Shown here: positions 27,719-36,123 of the stretch, piece by piece
Numbering within the stretch: the stretch's first letter is position 1
Layout: every line of letters begins with the position of its first letter
Assembly (NCBI GenBank): GCA_013138965.1
Contig: WTBT01000015.1
Coordinates: forward strand, 1-50,862
DNA length: 50,862 nt
Source of the DNA: Candidatus Aegiribacteria sp.
GTDB taxonomy: Bacteria; Fermentibacterota; Fermentibacteria; Fermentibacterales; JCC-6
Reading direction: 5' to 3'
The notes under the pieces: model-generated
What the model saw: the letters and a program-made list of their open reading frames with translations, nothing else
Database searches by the model: none
Told to the model about the DNA's origin: nothing
Made by a program: the position numbers and the translations under genes

Positions 27719-28675
27719 TCACCTACCCCCAAACAAAATACGCCACAGAGAGTCGTCATTGGGCTTAGAGAATGTCACAGCCGGGTACTCAGCAAAGACA
27801 TTGCTACGGCTCTTAGCCTCAAAAGTTGCGTCTGGGTGAACCCGAACCATACGGGTACTGACTGGTGCTATTTTACCATCAGTAACGGTGGCACCTTCCC
27901 AGTCTATACGGAATATGTGATCTACCCATTCGCAGTACATAGCCTGGATGTTGTTGGTTCCTTTCTTCCCGCCCGGGTATAAAGCGGGCCCAGTTTTAAC
28001 GTAATCATCCCCCCCTGCATTGCCTGTGATGGACCCCCTAAGCTGACACAATAGAATAATGTTCTTTCCCATATGCACTAGCCGTTCTAGGGCTACTGGA
28101 ATACTATACATGGCCTCGTATAGATGCGTAAACCCCTTACCATACCCATAGTCCTCAAACTTATGTACTGTATACCCCTTCTCATGCTTCACAGTGGTTA
28201 GAATATGGGGGATGGCCCAATCCTGTAACACTGTGCCCGTGTCGATGACGACGGATGTATGGTCATCAAATACATGTGACCGAAGCGCATCCTGCACATC
28301 ACGAAAGTTAGCTATCCCTGGCACATGTAGCACGGGTTCGCCTGTCAGGGGGTTCCTGATTCTTCGGCCCCCATCATCACACCCGATGAACACAGGGTCC
28401 GGGGCCATTGCGGCTAACGTCGTTTTGCCCATCCCACTTGGGCCATAGATGATGATCTTCTCCCCATCCCCCTCCCCAGTCCACGGGGCTACGGTAAAGT
28501 TTCTGGGGGCCGCTGCTACCACATTACTCAATGGCGGTGCCGGCGGGGCTATCTTTGGTGCTCTTGGTGCTGGTGCTGACGGCATTATGTGATCTCCTAG
28601 AGTTTGTTCCGTGTTCTTTTTAAGTGACTTAATCAACCCAAGGGCCCACCACCGGGCTGTGTCCTCATTTGACAC
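27719..28675 (-). CDS. Sak4-like RecA-fold ATPase (recombination)
   Basis: 318 residues from a GTG at 28675, or 288 from an ATG at 28585; both have good ribosome sites (GAGGAGACC and AGGAGATC). Walker A is IYGPSGMGKTTL (about 74-85), Walker B SVVIDTGTVLQ (about 140-150), with a later LLCQLRG sensor-like stretch. This is the compact RecA-type ATPase used by phages for annealing and strand exchange. It sits with the DUF669-like protein and PD-(D/E)XK nuclease, the usual cassette. Confidence 0.75.
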   Translation of the reverse strand: MSNEDTARWWALGLIKSLKKNTEQTLGDHIMPSAPAPRAPKIAPPAPPLSNVVAAAPRNFTVAPWTGEGDGEKIIIYGPSGMGKTTLAAMAPDPVFIGCDDGGRRIRNPLTGEPVLHVPGIANFRDVQDALRSHVFDDHTSVVIDTGTVLQDWAIPHILTTVKHEKGYTVHKFEDYGYGKGFTHLYEAMYSIPVALERLVHMGKNIILLCQLRGSITGNAGGDDYVKTGPALYPGGKKGTNNIQAMYCEWVDHIFRIDWEGATVTDGKIAPVSTRMVRVHPDATFEAKSRSNVFAEYPAVTFSKPNDDSLWRILFGGR

Positions 28676-28699
28676 TATGCGGTCTCCTCTACTCGGCGA

Positions 28700-28921
28700 T
28701 TAACCACTCTGTATCCAGTTAATCTCATAGCCATTTTGTACCCAATCAATCTTATGGCCAACTTCACGGGGCATACTCTTAACCGCATAAGACTTCATGT
28801 TCACCGGTCTTGAGCAGTCAATCCCGAGTGGGGCAGTGTGCGGCTGTAGTGCATGTACTGGCATAATGGCCATACCTATGCCCAGTTTAATGGCCTCCCG
28901 TCTGGTAATCGCGTTACTCAA
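28700..28921 (-). CDS. Small protein with Tat-like signal peptide
   Basis: 73 residues starting TTG at 28921, 8 bases inside the nuclease gene end, with AAGGAGATC as ribosome site. The N-terminus ITRREAIKLGIGMAIMPVHA has twin arginines, a hydrophobic core and a plausible VHA cleavage site, the layout of a twin-arginine leader. The mature part is polar and carries two similar C-terminal repeats (IDWVQNG, INWIQSG). Export of a phage-encoded early peptide would be unusual. Function unknown. Confidence 0.6.
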   Translation of the reverse strand: MSNAITRREAIKLGIGMAIMPVHALQPHTAPLGIDCSRPVNMKSYAVKSMPREVGHKIDWVQNGYEINWIQSG

Positions 28922-30152
28922 GGGAGATCTCCTTATTATCGATCTCCGGCACCGGCGGTGTTGAGCCCCAGCCCAGCTTGTACCCACACGGGGCCGCATC
29001 ACCGGGTGTATACTTTGCGCCTGATCTACAGAAATCATAAAACTCACACCGGAACGTGCTGTTGCAAGAGTGCAAGTCAGCGAGCCATATATTGTTACCC
29101 TCTACATACCGTATTTGCCGGGCTAGCATAGGCTGCTTGCCCCCAAATGCGGCGAGGTCCGCGTCTGTATAGGAGCAGGGCCGCTGTTGAAAATAGAACT
29201 CTGGGCGATCCGAGATATCCTGCAGGAGGCGAGCGCCAAACATACCAGCAGTCTCGCGTATTGCTATGCCCTGTTTGCCTTGAACGACCTGGGCGGGGAT
29301 GCCGTTAATGTTGGTGCTGCTATCCTCAGCCCCCTTGCCTATGCTGAACACCTCGCCCAGGTACTGTCCTGTCTCCATCAACACCCTAGTATCCTTCTGG
29401 GTCAACATCCTGGGGCCAATAGTTGGCTTGTGCCACACATCACAGAAAGCCCCAGCAATAAGTGTGTCCTCGGGGCTTACCCCGTATGCTGCCAGCAGCC
29501 CCAGCTTCTGTGCAATTCTTGCGCCCCATACATAGCCCGTCACCTGGTCCCCTTGAGTCAGGCCCTGCCAATAGTCGTCATTCAGCGATCGCGATGTAGA
29601 TTTACGCTCCCACACATACACAAGTCCCGTGGCTTTCTCACGTACCAGGCGATCCATCTTCAATACGAACACCGCTTTACGCATGCGCCGCTTGCTGTGT
29701 TGATGTCTGTATATGGGTATTTCGAGTTTGAGTTCGCTACCGATTATTGTAAACCGGTCCTCTGTATCCTTGTAATACCACTGATGTCCAATGAGGGAGT
29801 AGAGCAGGTTGACGCGCTCCAGTTCCCACTCGTCCGCTGTCATGTTGTCGGGGGTGACGGCGTACACTTTGTTCAGATAGCGGGTGACAACCCCCATGCG
29901 ATCTTCCGGTACTCGCCCGCTACCCTCACATATGTAGCAAGCTACATCTACCTCCTCTCGTTTGGCACATCGGGGGCAGAACACCCCTGGCTTAAGCTCC
30001 AGCATCTCATGACAAGTATGCCACCTACCCCCAACACGCAGGCTTTCTTTATCAGTATCTGTCTTAAGCCCGTAGATGTGGGACAATTGGTATCTTCGTT
30101 GGCAGCTTAAAAAGTCTGAATTTGAACTGGCCGATAGTCGTAGCTCTCGCAT
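28914..30152 (-). CDS. Cas4/RecB-type PD-(D/E)XK exonuclease with inserted zinc finger
   Basis: 412 residues. The active-site pattern runs GSELKLEIPI, VLKMDRLV (the D) and VYVWERKST (the ExK). Cys near the N-terminus (SCQRRYQ) and C-terminal CNSTFRCEFYDFC suggest an AddB/Cas4-style iron-sulfur cluster. An extra zinc finger, CPRC...CYIC (about 59-76), is inserted early. It likely resects DNA ends for phage recombination with the neighbouring ATPase. Start overlaps the upstream gene and follows CCGGAGATAAACTA. Confidence 0.8.
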   Translation of the reverse strand: MRELRLSASSNSDFLSCQRRYQLSHIYGLKTDTDKESLRVGGRWHTCHEMLELKPGVFCPRCAKREEVDVACYICEGSGRVPEDRMGVVTRYLNKVYAVTPDNMTADEWELERVNLLYSLIGHQWYYKDTEDRFTIIGSELKLEIPIYRHQHSKRRMRKAVFVLKMDRLVREKATGLVYVWERKSTSRSLNDDYWQGLTQGDQVTGYVWGARIAQKLGLLAAYGVSPEDTLIAGAFCDVWHKPTIGPRMLTQKDTRVLMETGQYLGEVFSIGKGAEDSSTNINGIPAQVVQGKQGIAIRETAGMFGARLLQDISDRPEFYFQQRPCSYTDADLAAFGGKQPMLARQIRYVEGNNIWLADLHSCNSTFRCEFYDFCRSGAKYTPGDAAPCGYKLGWGSTPPVPEIDNKEISLE

Positions 30153-30415
30153 TAGTTTATCTCCGGTACTGGGGGCACCGTACCAGCAAGACGGCGGCCC
30201 ATAAGTTCTACTTGGCTCTCGCGTATATCGATACTGATCGACTCTCGACCATACTTCTTGGCGACTGCTGCTGTGGTGCCCGACCCTCCGAAGCAGTCAA
30301 GCACGACACCACCTGGTGGGCAGAAAGACCGGATCATAAACTCAGCCAGCCTTTCAGGGAATGGGGCTTCGTTTTCATGGGCAAGTTTGGAGCCTAGATG
30401 GCCCCCGCTACACAC
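30152..30415 (-). CDS. C-terminal half of a beta-class DNA methyltransferase (isolated)
   Basis: 87 residues, GTG start. ENEAPFPERLAEFMIRSF followed by LDCFGGSGTT (motif I, SAM-binding) and SISIDIRESQ corresponds to the C-terminal part of an N6A/N4C methyltransferase. The catalytic (D/N/S)PP(Y/F) motif, which lies in the missing N-terminal half in this class, is absent and no upstream fragment is visible. It is either a decayed remnant or a repurposed SAM-binding unit. Confidence 0.65.
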   Translation of the reverse strand: MCSGGHLGSKLAHENEAPFPERLAEFMIRSFCPPGGVVLDCFGGSGTTAAVAKKYGRESISIDIRESQVELMGRRLAGTVPPVPEIN

Positions 30416-30897
30416 CCCTCAGTATATAGACCTGCCCGCAACTCCTCTACTGACCGCACTAACAGGTATAACCCACCATTCACCTCAATCTTATCCTGAA
30501 AAGCCCTCTGCGTTTTGGACTGCCGCCCAATTGCGCTCTTACATTCTATTTCTAGCCGTTTACCACCTGGCAGTATGCCGGTTATGTCCCCGGCCCCGGG
30601 ATATCCGAAGCTAACTGGTTGACCATTCGCCCAAAGAGTGCCCGTATTTTGCCGGTATACAAAAATACCCTCTGACTGTAAGTACTTAAGGCAGTCTCTC
30701 AGGACAGTGGATTCCCTATCTTTTTTCGCAGTAGCCTTTTTCCTCTTTTTCTTAGGGGCATTACTAACGATAACCGGCGGCGGACTCCCTCCCACACTAT
30801 TCCGTGTTCTCGCGACCCCTGCAATGAGTTCCCCGAGGGGTTTTGCAGCCCTTGCCAGTTCTGATCGGTCAATTGCACTATTCTGTCTCCTATTCAT
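30394..30897 (-). CDS. VRR-NUC nuclease
   Basis: 167 residues. A basic N-terminal tail rich in Lys and Arg (about 50-60) leads to a C-terminal VRR-NUC domain with GYPGAGDITGILPGGK, IECKSAIGRQSKTQ and QRAFQDKIEVNGG, the D, ExK and Q landmarks of PD-(D/E)XK resolvase-type nucleases. It probably cuts branched DNA during phage replication. Overlaps neighbours on both sides. Confidence 0.8.
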   Translation of the reverse strand: MNRRQNSAIDRSELARAAKPLGELIAGVARTRNSVGGSPPPVIVSNAPKKKRKKATAKKDRESTVLRDCLKYLQSEGIFVYRQNTGTLWANGQPVSFGYPGAGDITGILPGGKRLEIECKSAIGRQSKTQRAFQDKIEVNGGLYLLVRSVEELRAGLYTEGCVAGAI

Positions 30898-31129
30898 CGT
30901 TTATGTCAACCCCCACAATATGAACTATAGCCCCGCAAGCATCACAGTACAGGCAGTGTTCCCACCCGGGGCGCTCGTAGTCCTCACCACCTATCATCCC
31001 AGTGCCCAGCATCTCATCCCATAAGTGCATACCGCGCGGGCACAGTAGTTTTTTCCACGCCCACCGCACTCCTAGCCAGCCCAGGAAACGTGGGTGAGAG
31101 AATCCGTGATATTTCTGCTCTTTACCCAT
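30890..31129 (-). CDS. Small zinc-binding protein, unknown
   Basis: 79 residues with one CPRGMHLWDE stretch and a CLYCDACG knuckle, so one zinc site is possible. Immediately upstream of the VRR-NUC gene and with GGGGAAC before the start. Seen as a phage family pattern, role unknown. Confidence 0.65.
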   Translation of the reverse strand: MGKEQKYHGFSHPRFLGWLGVRWAWKKLLCPRGMHLWDEMLGTGMIGGEDYERPGWEHCLYCDACGAIVHIVGVDINDE

Positions 31130-31141
31130 GTGTTCCCCTTT

Positions 31142-33196
31142 CTATTCTTTGAACCGCCTACGAAGTGTTCCTTCTGTGGCCACGGGCAATCCCGTGGCCC
31201 ACTCTGGTATTACTACTTGAAGTGCGTGCATCTCTGCAAGTTTGTCCTGTGCCCCGCTATCATCACGAATGAGGGTAAGTGCTTGGTCGTGTACGGAGAA
31301 TAGGTTGGTAAACCCAGCATCCTCCAGCCGCAATAAGCCATCAGAGAACACGTCGCGGGCTGTTGCCTGTGTCGCGTTTTCAGCGATTTTGCCGCCATAT
31401 GTATCGTATGTTCTAGGCCCACTCTTATATGATAGACCCCCTCTTGCGGACACTCGGGCATGAGGGTAGAACATACACCTACCCGATGGCAGTTGTATCA
31501 CTGTGGTGTCATTGTGGTTAAAAAATATAAGGGCATTACCGTTGTGTTTTACTGTTGTCACCTGGTCTTTATATTTGGTGACAAACCGAAATGCGCGCTC
31601 TAGCTCCCCCCAAAATGAAACTATCTTTTTGTGGGTTGCCCGGTACAGCTTCACCAGCTTAATACAGAACACTTTGTCATAGGTGCCAGCATCAAACAGG
31701 GGTCGCAGTAGCGGGTTCTGCCTGCACCGTGTATAGAATGTATTTCCACTCATCGAAAAACCACAAGCCAGTTCTACTTCCTTCCCAAAATTACGCCGCA
31801 TTACTAGCTGCTTTACTAATTCTGGGCTATCACCCTCCCTTGGTTTTCTTGTCTCCTCATGGAAGATATGATTCTGGGCAAATATTGAGTATACATCCTC
31901 CCCTCTAGCATACTGACCAAGCAGGTCTGTCTGCCCTGCAAGCCAGGCAATGACGCGGGCCTCAATCTGTGACAGATCGCCACTCCCCATCAGATAGCCC
32001 CGCCGGGCCATAAGCATACCACCCACCTGTTTTATCAGTTGGTGTACGTTGCGGGCCCCAAAATTCTGGGCGTTGATGCCCCCCGCGCCAGACCAACGAC
32101 CGGGACCAGCACCACAATATTTAAGGGGTATTCCCAACAGCCCGCCACGGCAAGCGGCTTGGGACATAATGCGGCGAACTTTCTTGATGTGTCCGGGCCA
32201 CGAACTAATAGCCTGTCGTGCTTCCATCAATGCACGGACAGCGGGCTCGGGGTGCTCAAGCAGGTACGTAACAGCGTCATCTGTTTTAGCCAGGGCGGGT
32301 ATCATTTTCAGCTTACCCTGCTTCATGGGCACTGTCTCGTCGCCGGGTAGAGCTTCGTTTAGCAAATTGACAAACAGCCCGTCCTTAGATATGTCCTCCT
32401 GTATAATTTGCCGTATCACTGGGGGCTTACTGGTTCGTTTTGTGATCTTAGGGGGTTGATAGGATACGATTCCGTACTTACGTGTAGCCTCAATGGCCCC
32501 GTCAACAGCCCTTCCCATATCCGCAGCCAACTTATTTCCGAGGTTTGTATCTACTTCAATGTTGGGCACCAGGAACATACGCAGCGTCTGTGCGGCAAGC
32601 CGTAACTCCTTCTCTGGTCGGGTTATCATGGGCAACAGCTTCTTAACTAGGAATGCCGTGATCCTTATATCATCACAACAATACTCTGACATAGCCGCCC
32701 ATTGTTCCGAGGACATATCCCGGGCGTGTAGCCCCAGAAACTGCATGGTGTCCCCCTTTGCTGTGGGACAGCCATACTTCTCAGCTAGGTGAGCGAGACT
32801 GTGCCGATCCCGAGCGTCTAAATGCCTGGACAGATCCATAGTATCCACGGTATACTTTGGGGTGATGCCATATTTTTCGCGGAGAATAAGGGCATCAAAG
32901 TATAGGTTATGCCCCACCACAGTACACCGTTCTAGATTAGGGCCATAAATACTTACCTGCTGCTCAATCGTGCCCGGTGCCTCATCTACTTTAGCGAAAA
33001 ACGGCTCTAAATCCCGACCAAACCGTTGTACGCCCAGTCCCAGGGTCTCAAATCGCGGGTCGGCAACAAAGTCTACATGGTGCGTGTCTTTCTTCTTTAG
33101 GGAGTAATTCTTGTCAAAAAATGTCTCCCAGTCCAACACCAGTATATCTGTCGGGAACCCCGCAGAGGCCAGCACATCTTGGTAGGGCTCAGTCAT
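31142..33196 (-). CDS. Family A DNA polymerase with 3'-5' exonuclease
   Basis: 684 residues from ATG 33196, chosen because it overlaps the upstream stop (ATGACTGA); an ATG at 33220 adds eight. Exonuclease motifs: LDWETF (Exo I), GHNLYFDALI (Exo II), YCCDDIRITAF (Exo III). Polymerase motifs: GDLSQIEARVIAW (A), RRNFGKEVELACGF (B) and FSVHDQALTL (C). Motif C has HDQ in place of the usual HDE. The Pol I position 762 equivalent appears to be Leu. Main phage replicase in this operon. No 5' nuclease domain. Confidence 0.92.
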   Translation of the reverse strand: MTEPYQDVLASAGFPTDILVLDWETFFDKNYSLKKKDTHHVDFVADPRFETLGLGVQRFGRDLEPFFAKVDEAPGTIEQQVSIYGPNLERCTVVGHNLYFDALILREKYGITPKYTVDTMDLSRHLDARDRHSLAHLAEKYGCPTAKGDTMQFLGLHARDMSSEQWAAMSEYCCDDIRITAFLVKKLLPMITRPEKELRLAAQTLRMFLVPNIEVDTNLGNKLAADMGRAVDGAIEATRKYGIVSYQPPKITKRTSKPPVIRQIIQEDISKDGLFVNLLNEALPGDETVPMKQGKLKMIPALAKTDDAVTYLLEHPEPAVRALMEARQAISSWPGHIKKVRRIMSQAACRGGLLGIPLKYCGAGPGRWSGAGGINAQNFGARNVHQLIKQVGGMLMARRGYLMGSGDLSQIEARVIAWLAGQTDLLGQYARGEDVYSIFAQNHIFHEETRKPREGDSPELVKQLVMRRNFGKEVELACGFSMSGNTFYTRCRQNPLLRPLFDAGTYDKVFCIKLVKLYRATHKKIVSFWGELERAFRFVTKYKDQVTTVKHNGNALIFFNHNDTTVIQLPSGRCMFYPHARVSARGGLSYKSGPRTYDTYGGKIAENATQATARDVFSDGLLRLEDAGFTNLFSVHDQALTLIRDDSGAQDKLAEMHALQVVIPEWATGLPVATEGTLRRRFKE

Positions 33197-33380
33197 TATC
33201 GTTTGCCGGGTCGTCATCAACTGTTGTGCGCAATAGTCCCACTAGGTCGCCCTTTAGCCTGCTTATCAGCCCGGGCAGGTAGTCAGCCGCAGTATTGTTC
33301 CCCCTAGCGTGAAGGATTCGTGCCTTGATAAGCTTGTCTATGGTATCTACAAAAGCATACGTGCATTCTTTTTCAGTCAT
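33189..33380 (-). CDS. Small acidic protein upstream of the polymerase
   Basis: 63 residues, helical, with an Asp/Asn-rich tail; its stop overlaps the polymerase start, suggesting coupled translation. Unknown function. Confidence 0.55.
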   Translation of the reverse strand: MTEKECTYAFVDTIDKLIKARILHARGNNTAADYLPGLISRLKGDLVGLLRTTVDDDPANDND

Positions 33381-33885
33381 TGTTTCTAACCTCCTTATTA
33401 GCCTTCACTTCTATCCAATATCCATCTAATACGCTACCGCACACCACGGCATCACATAGCGTTCGCTGCAAGCGTGAGTCATTCTGCGTGATTTCATCAA
33501 TGCCTTGCATGTATTCCCGTATTGGCGCTTCATCCCCTGCACCATGCAAACACAGGGTCCAATACATCTGGACTATCCAGGATAGTCTGGTATACAGGCA
33601 GGCCAAAATCACTGGTGCGCTCCTGGTGGACCAGGCCGCAGCCGATAGGTTCGGTCCTGATGCCTGATACGGGAGCCGCGATACATCACATACACCACCC
33701 GGTGACACAACATCCCGAAACCCCCAGAACATTTCCTGCCAGCTTGGGACATGTGTTGCTCTGGCCAGCCGGATAAGCATGTCCCGTATGTCCCCGCCCA
33801 GCGCGTCTAGTTGTTGTTTTCGCTGAGCGCCGGGAAATAGACATGGCTTAGGGACCTCAATAACTGGGGGCGGGGGGATTTTCAC
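33373..33885 (-). CDS. Unknown protein, 170 residues
   Basis: Helical, Trp/Arg-containing protein with a Pro-rich N-terminus (KIPPPPVIEVPKP). Overlaps neighbours on both sides. No known motif; replication-operon context only. Confidence 0.6.
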   Translation of the reverse strand: MKIPPPPVIEVPKPCLFPGAQRKQQLDALGGDIRDMLIRLARATHVPSWQEMFWGFRDVVSPGGVCDVSRLPYQASGPNLSAAAWSTRSAPVILACLYTRLSWIVQMYWTLCLHGAGDEAPIREYMQGIDEITQNDSRLQRTLCDAVVCGSVLDGYWIEVKANKEVRNND

Positions 33886-34595
33886 CTATTAGTCCTCTCA
33901 GAAAAACGACTCTTGTGGTACTTCTCGCCTCTAGCCATCGGCATTATGAAGTGCTGCGGCATACCAGCGCATACGACACCAGCAGATATGATGGGCTTAT
34001 CGTCAATGTTGCGCCCGTAGACAAATTGAAACGCATCATTATCGATCCCACACCCAACATCCATACCAAACCATCTACGGATGGGGTTTACGTGCCACTT
34101 AACACCAGCCCTAGCGTGACAGTGGCCCATGACAACCGACATGCCCAGTTTGGTGCTCTTGTTCCATGCCGGATGGATACCGCCCTTGCCAGTGCCATGA
34201 CAATAGTACACATCGTCGATCATGTAATTAAAATCCCACGTCCATGTGGGTGTGCCCCAAAGGTCACTATACGACTTCAAAAACCGGTCCGGTACGCCTG
34301 CCGATTTGGCTTTGCGCTGAGGGCGTATATCATGGTTCCCAAGACACACATATGCACCGGGGAACGCCCTATGCCATTTCTTTACTTTAGCCTTAGCCGC
34401 AATATACTCATCTATTGCACCGGGGCACTCCGGCTCTTTATCGTGGTAGCTTATCGCGTGCCAGTCCACCACATCGCCAATAAGTACCGTGGTGTTACAG
34501 GCATGTTCCTTGTATAACTGTTTGCAGAACTTCAAATACCCAGGGTGCTCAACTGGGCAATGCAAGTCTCCGATTACTAGAACCCGCTTACTCAT
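33882..34595 (-). CDS. Calcineurin-like metallophosphoesterase
   Basis: 237 residues from ATG 34595 (AGGGGGGTC upstream). Metal-ligand motifs are all present: GDLHCP (near 8), GDVVDWH (near 40), GNHD (near 86) and GHCHA (near 157). Such enzymes act on phosphodiesters, phosphoproteins or nucleic acids. Phage homologues may process RNA or nucleotides; the substrate is not visible from sequence. Overlaps the next gene in the operon. Confidence 0.85.
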   Translation of the reverse strand: MSKRVLVIGDLHCPVEHPGYLKFCKQLYKEHACNTTVLIGDVVDWHAISYHDKEPECPGAIDEYIAAKAKVKKWHRAFPGAYVCLGNHDIRPQRKAKSAGVPDRFLKSYSDLWGTPTWTWDFNYMIDDVYYCHGTGKGGIHPAWNKSTKLGMSVVMGHCHARAGVKWHVNPIRRWFGMDVGCGIDNDAFQFVYGRNIDDKPIISAGVVCAGMPQHFIMPMARGEKYHKSRFSERTNR

Positions 34596-34615
34596 ACACG
34601 ACCCCCCTATAATAG

Positions 34616-34900
34616 TCAACTATCATCGCTACTACCCTCCGTAAGCAGGGCGTGGGCAGCTTGTTTCTTCGCATCTGTGGGTTTTTGCTGGCCGCACCGT
34701 AAGTATTGGCCCGCCCAATCCCCATATACTCGTACATTGGGGGACCAAGCCTGTCTGTATTCTGGTTTTTCTTTTGCCTCCATAGCCTCTAGTTTGTGGA
34801 GTAGGTGGTCATAGTTTTGGTCTGTCTCACAGGGGTCTGCTTTAACATAATACCAGTAGCAACAGTTAATTAGATATGCGGATAGCTCAAATCTGTTCAC
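34616..34900 (-). CDS. Free-standing NAD-ligase domain Ia-like protein
   Basis: 94 residues. The run YYVKADPCETDQNYDHL (about 17-33) matches the NAD+-binding domain Ia of bacterial LigA (YYVxDxPxxxDxxYDxL), where paired Tyr and the two Asp contact the NMN half of NAD. The adenylation core and HhH parts are absent. It may bind NAD or nicotinamide nucleotides on its own. Function is inferred only. Confidence 0.6.
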   Translation of the reverse strand: MNRFELSAYLINCCYWYYVKADPCETDQNYDHLLHKLEAMEAKEKPEYRQAWSPNVRVYGDWAGQYLRCGQQKPTDAKKQAAHALLTEGSSDDS

Positions 34901-35463
34901 TGGTCACCCCCCTTTTTATTGTATAACATCCTACTAAATACCACACCCGATGCTCTATCTGCCCTAGCACAGTCATCATTCCACGGGCGGGGTACTAAAA
35001 TAGCCCGCCCCCCTGCTGCGCGCCAAGCGTCCACATTATCCGATGAGTCGTCTATCAAAACAGAATCGGGCACCCGGGCGAACATACTCTTGGGCGCTGT
35101 ACTGATGATAAGCTGTTTACTAAGCTCCGGGATGTTCTTTTGTACCCACGCGACCTTGCCACTAGCTGACATCACATTGGGCATTGGGGCTGTCAATAGA
35201 CGAATATTGTGGCGGCCAAAAACCAAGCAGGTATAACTATAAATATCCCGCCCATCAGGCGTCCAGTCTAAGTTTGTCCACAGATCATAGTCGCACACAC
35301 CATCAATTTGCTCAAAGGACAGCCCTATCTCATTGTGGAAGTGCCACCCCTCGCGGCCTGTTTTATAGGGCCATTTGTCCACACTAAAGGGTATATTAAG
35401 TAGCTTGTGGATGCCCCCAACCCAGTTGGCCAAGACGCCATCCATATCGAGGAACGCTATCAT
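34897..35463 (-). CDS. HAD-family 5'(3')-deoxyribonucleotidase-like phosphatase
   Basis: 188 residues. It begins with the HAD motif I FLDMDGVLANW, has a threonine-type motif II region (RLLTAPMPN), and ends with the acidic motif LIDDSSDNVDAW. This pattern fits nucleotidases that trim dNMPs or rNMPs and shape the nucleotide pool. Overlaps neighbours by four bases. Confidence 0.8.
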   Translation of the reverse strand: MIAFLDMDGVLANWVGGIHKLLNIPFSVDKWPYKTGREGWHFHNEIGLSFEQIDGVCDYDLWTNLDWTPDGRDIYSYTCLVFGRHNIRLLTAPMPNVMSASGKVAWVQKNIPELSKQLIISTAPKSMFARVPDSVLIDDSSDNVDAWRAAGGRAILVPRPWNDDCARADRASGVVFSRMLYNKKGGDQ

Positions 35464-35726
35464 CTGGCTACCCCCCTGCTATAGTAAATAATCTGTCCCA
35501 ACCAAAGGGTGTTTGCGATAGCCACACTACCCGCCCCGAAGGCGCTTGCCCACTGGCCTAGTACCGGATAGTACACCAAGTTGAACCAGCCCCATATGGC
35601 AAAGAACACAACAGCAACAATGCTCACACCCATTACCTGTTTGTCCCGGTGTAGCCTATGAATATTACACGCGATGAATAGGCCCCCAGTAACCTCGAAT
35701 AATGCGTTTATCCAGTCTAGTTCCAT
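35460..35726 (-). CDS. Small integral membrane protein
   Basis: 88 residues with three hydrophobic spans (about 5-22, 32-50, 60-80). The sequence DWINALFEVTGGLF ... WGWFNLVYYPVLGQW is a recurring type of short phage membrane protein. Its first 60 bases overlap the 3' end of the endonuclease VII gene. A truncated relative of its N-terminus lies just upstream (36123-36170). Confidence 0.7.
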   Translation of the reverse strand: MELDWINALFEVTGGLFIACNIHRLHRDKQVMGVSIVAVVFFAIWGWFNLVYYPVLGQWASAFGAGSVAIANTLWLGQIIYYSRGVAR

Positions 35727-36123
35727 TGCGGCTATCCTCTATATATTCTGCCGCCCGCTTAATTATTACGGGATCATCTAGCAACAAGCCAACTGCTGAA
35801 TTACATGTACGACACAACAAACCACGTACTTTTCTTGTGGTGTGATCGTGGTCCACGGCTAGTCTTTTCTCCGGCCTCCTGTGGCAGATAGCACAAACGC
35901 CGCCCTGACTGTGCTCCATATCCGTATAGTCTTTGGGTGTCAACCCATAGTAGTACTTCATCTCATACGCAAACTGTTTATCCGGCGACCTCTTGTGCTT
36001 TTTTACCCAGGCCTTATTACAGTTTTTACACCGGTGACACAGCCCATCAGGCCTGGAGCGGTCTTTGTGGAACTCGGCCAGTGGCAAAGTGCGCCGGCAA
36101 TAACAGCAATATTTGGACATCAT
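35665..36123 (-). CDS. Recombination endonuclease VII (HNH)
   Basis: 152 residues. Two CxxC zinc knuckles near the start (CCYC, CHRCKNC), CAIC in the centre, then the HNH core AVDHDHTTRKVRGLLCRTCN and GLLLDDPVIIKRAAEYI. This matches T4-type endonuclease VII, which resolves branched DNA and also spreads as a mobile-type HNH gene in phages. The last ~20 residues are read through the start of the next gene, an unusual extension. Confidence 0.85.
   Translation of the reverse strand: MMSKYCCYCRRTLPLAEFHKDRSRPDGLCHRCKNCNKAWVKKHKRSPDKQFAYEMKYYYGLTPKDYTDMEHSQGGVCAICHRRPEKRLAVDHDHTTRKVRGLLCRTCNSAVGLLLDDPVIIKRAAEYIEDSRNGTRLDKRIIRGYWGPIHRV

Noticed and set aside
28914..30170. Repeat of PPVPEI ends in two neighbouring proteins
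   Set aside because: It is short, and the DNA corresponds to the CCGGAGAT ribosome site region of the next gene; chance or shared site is adequate.
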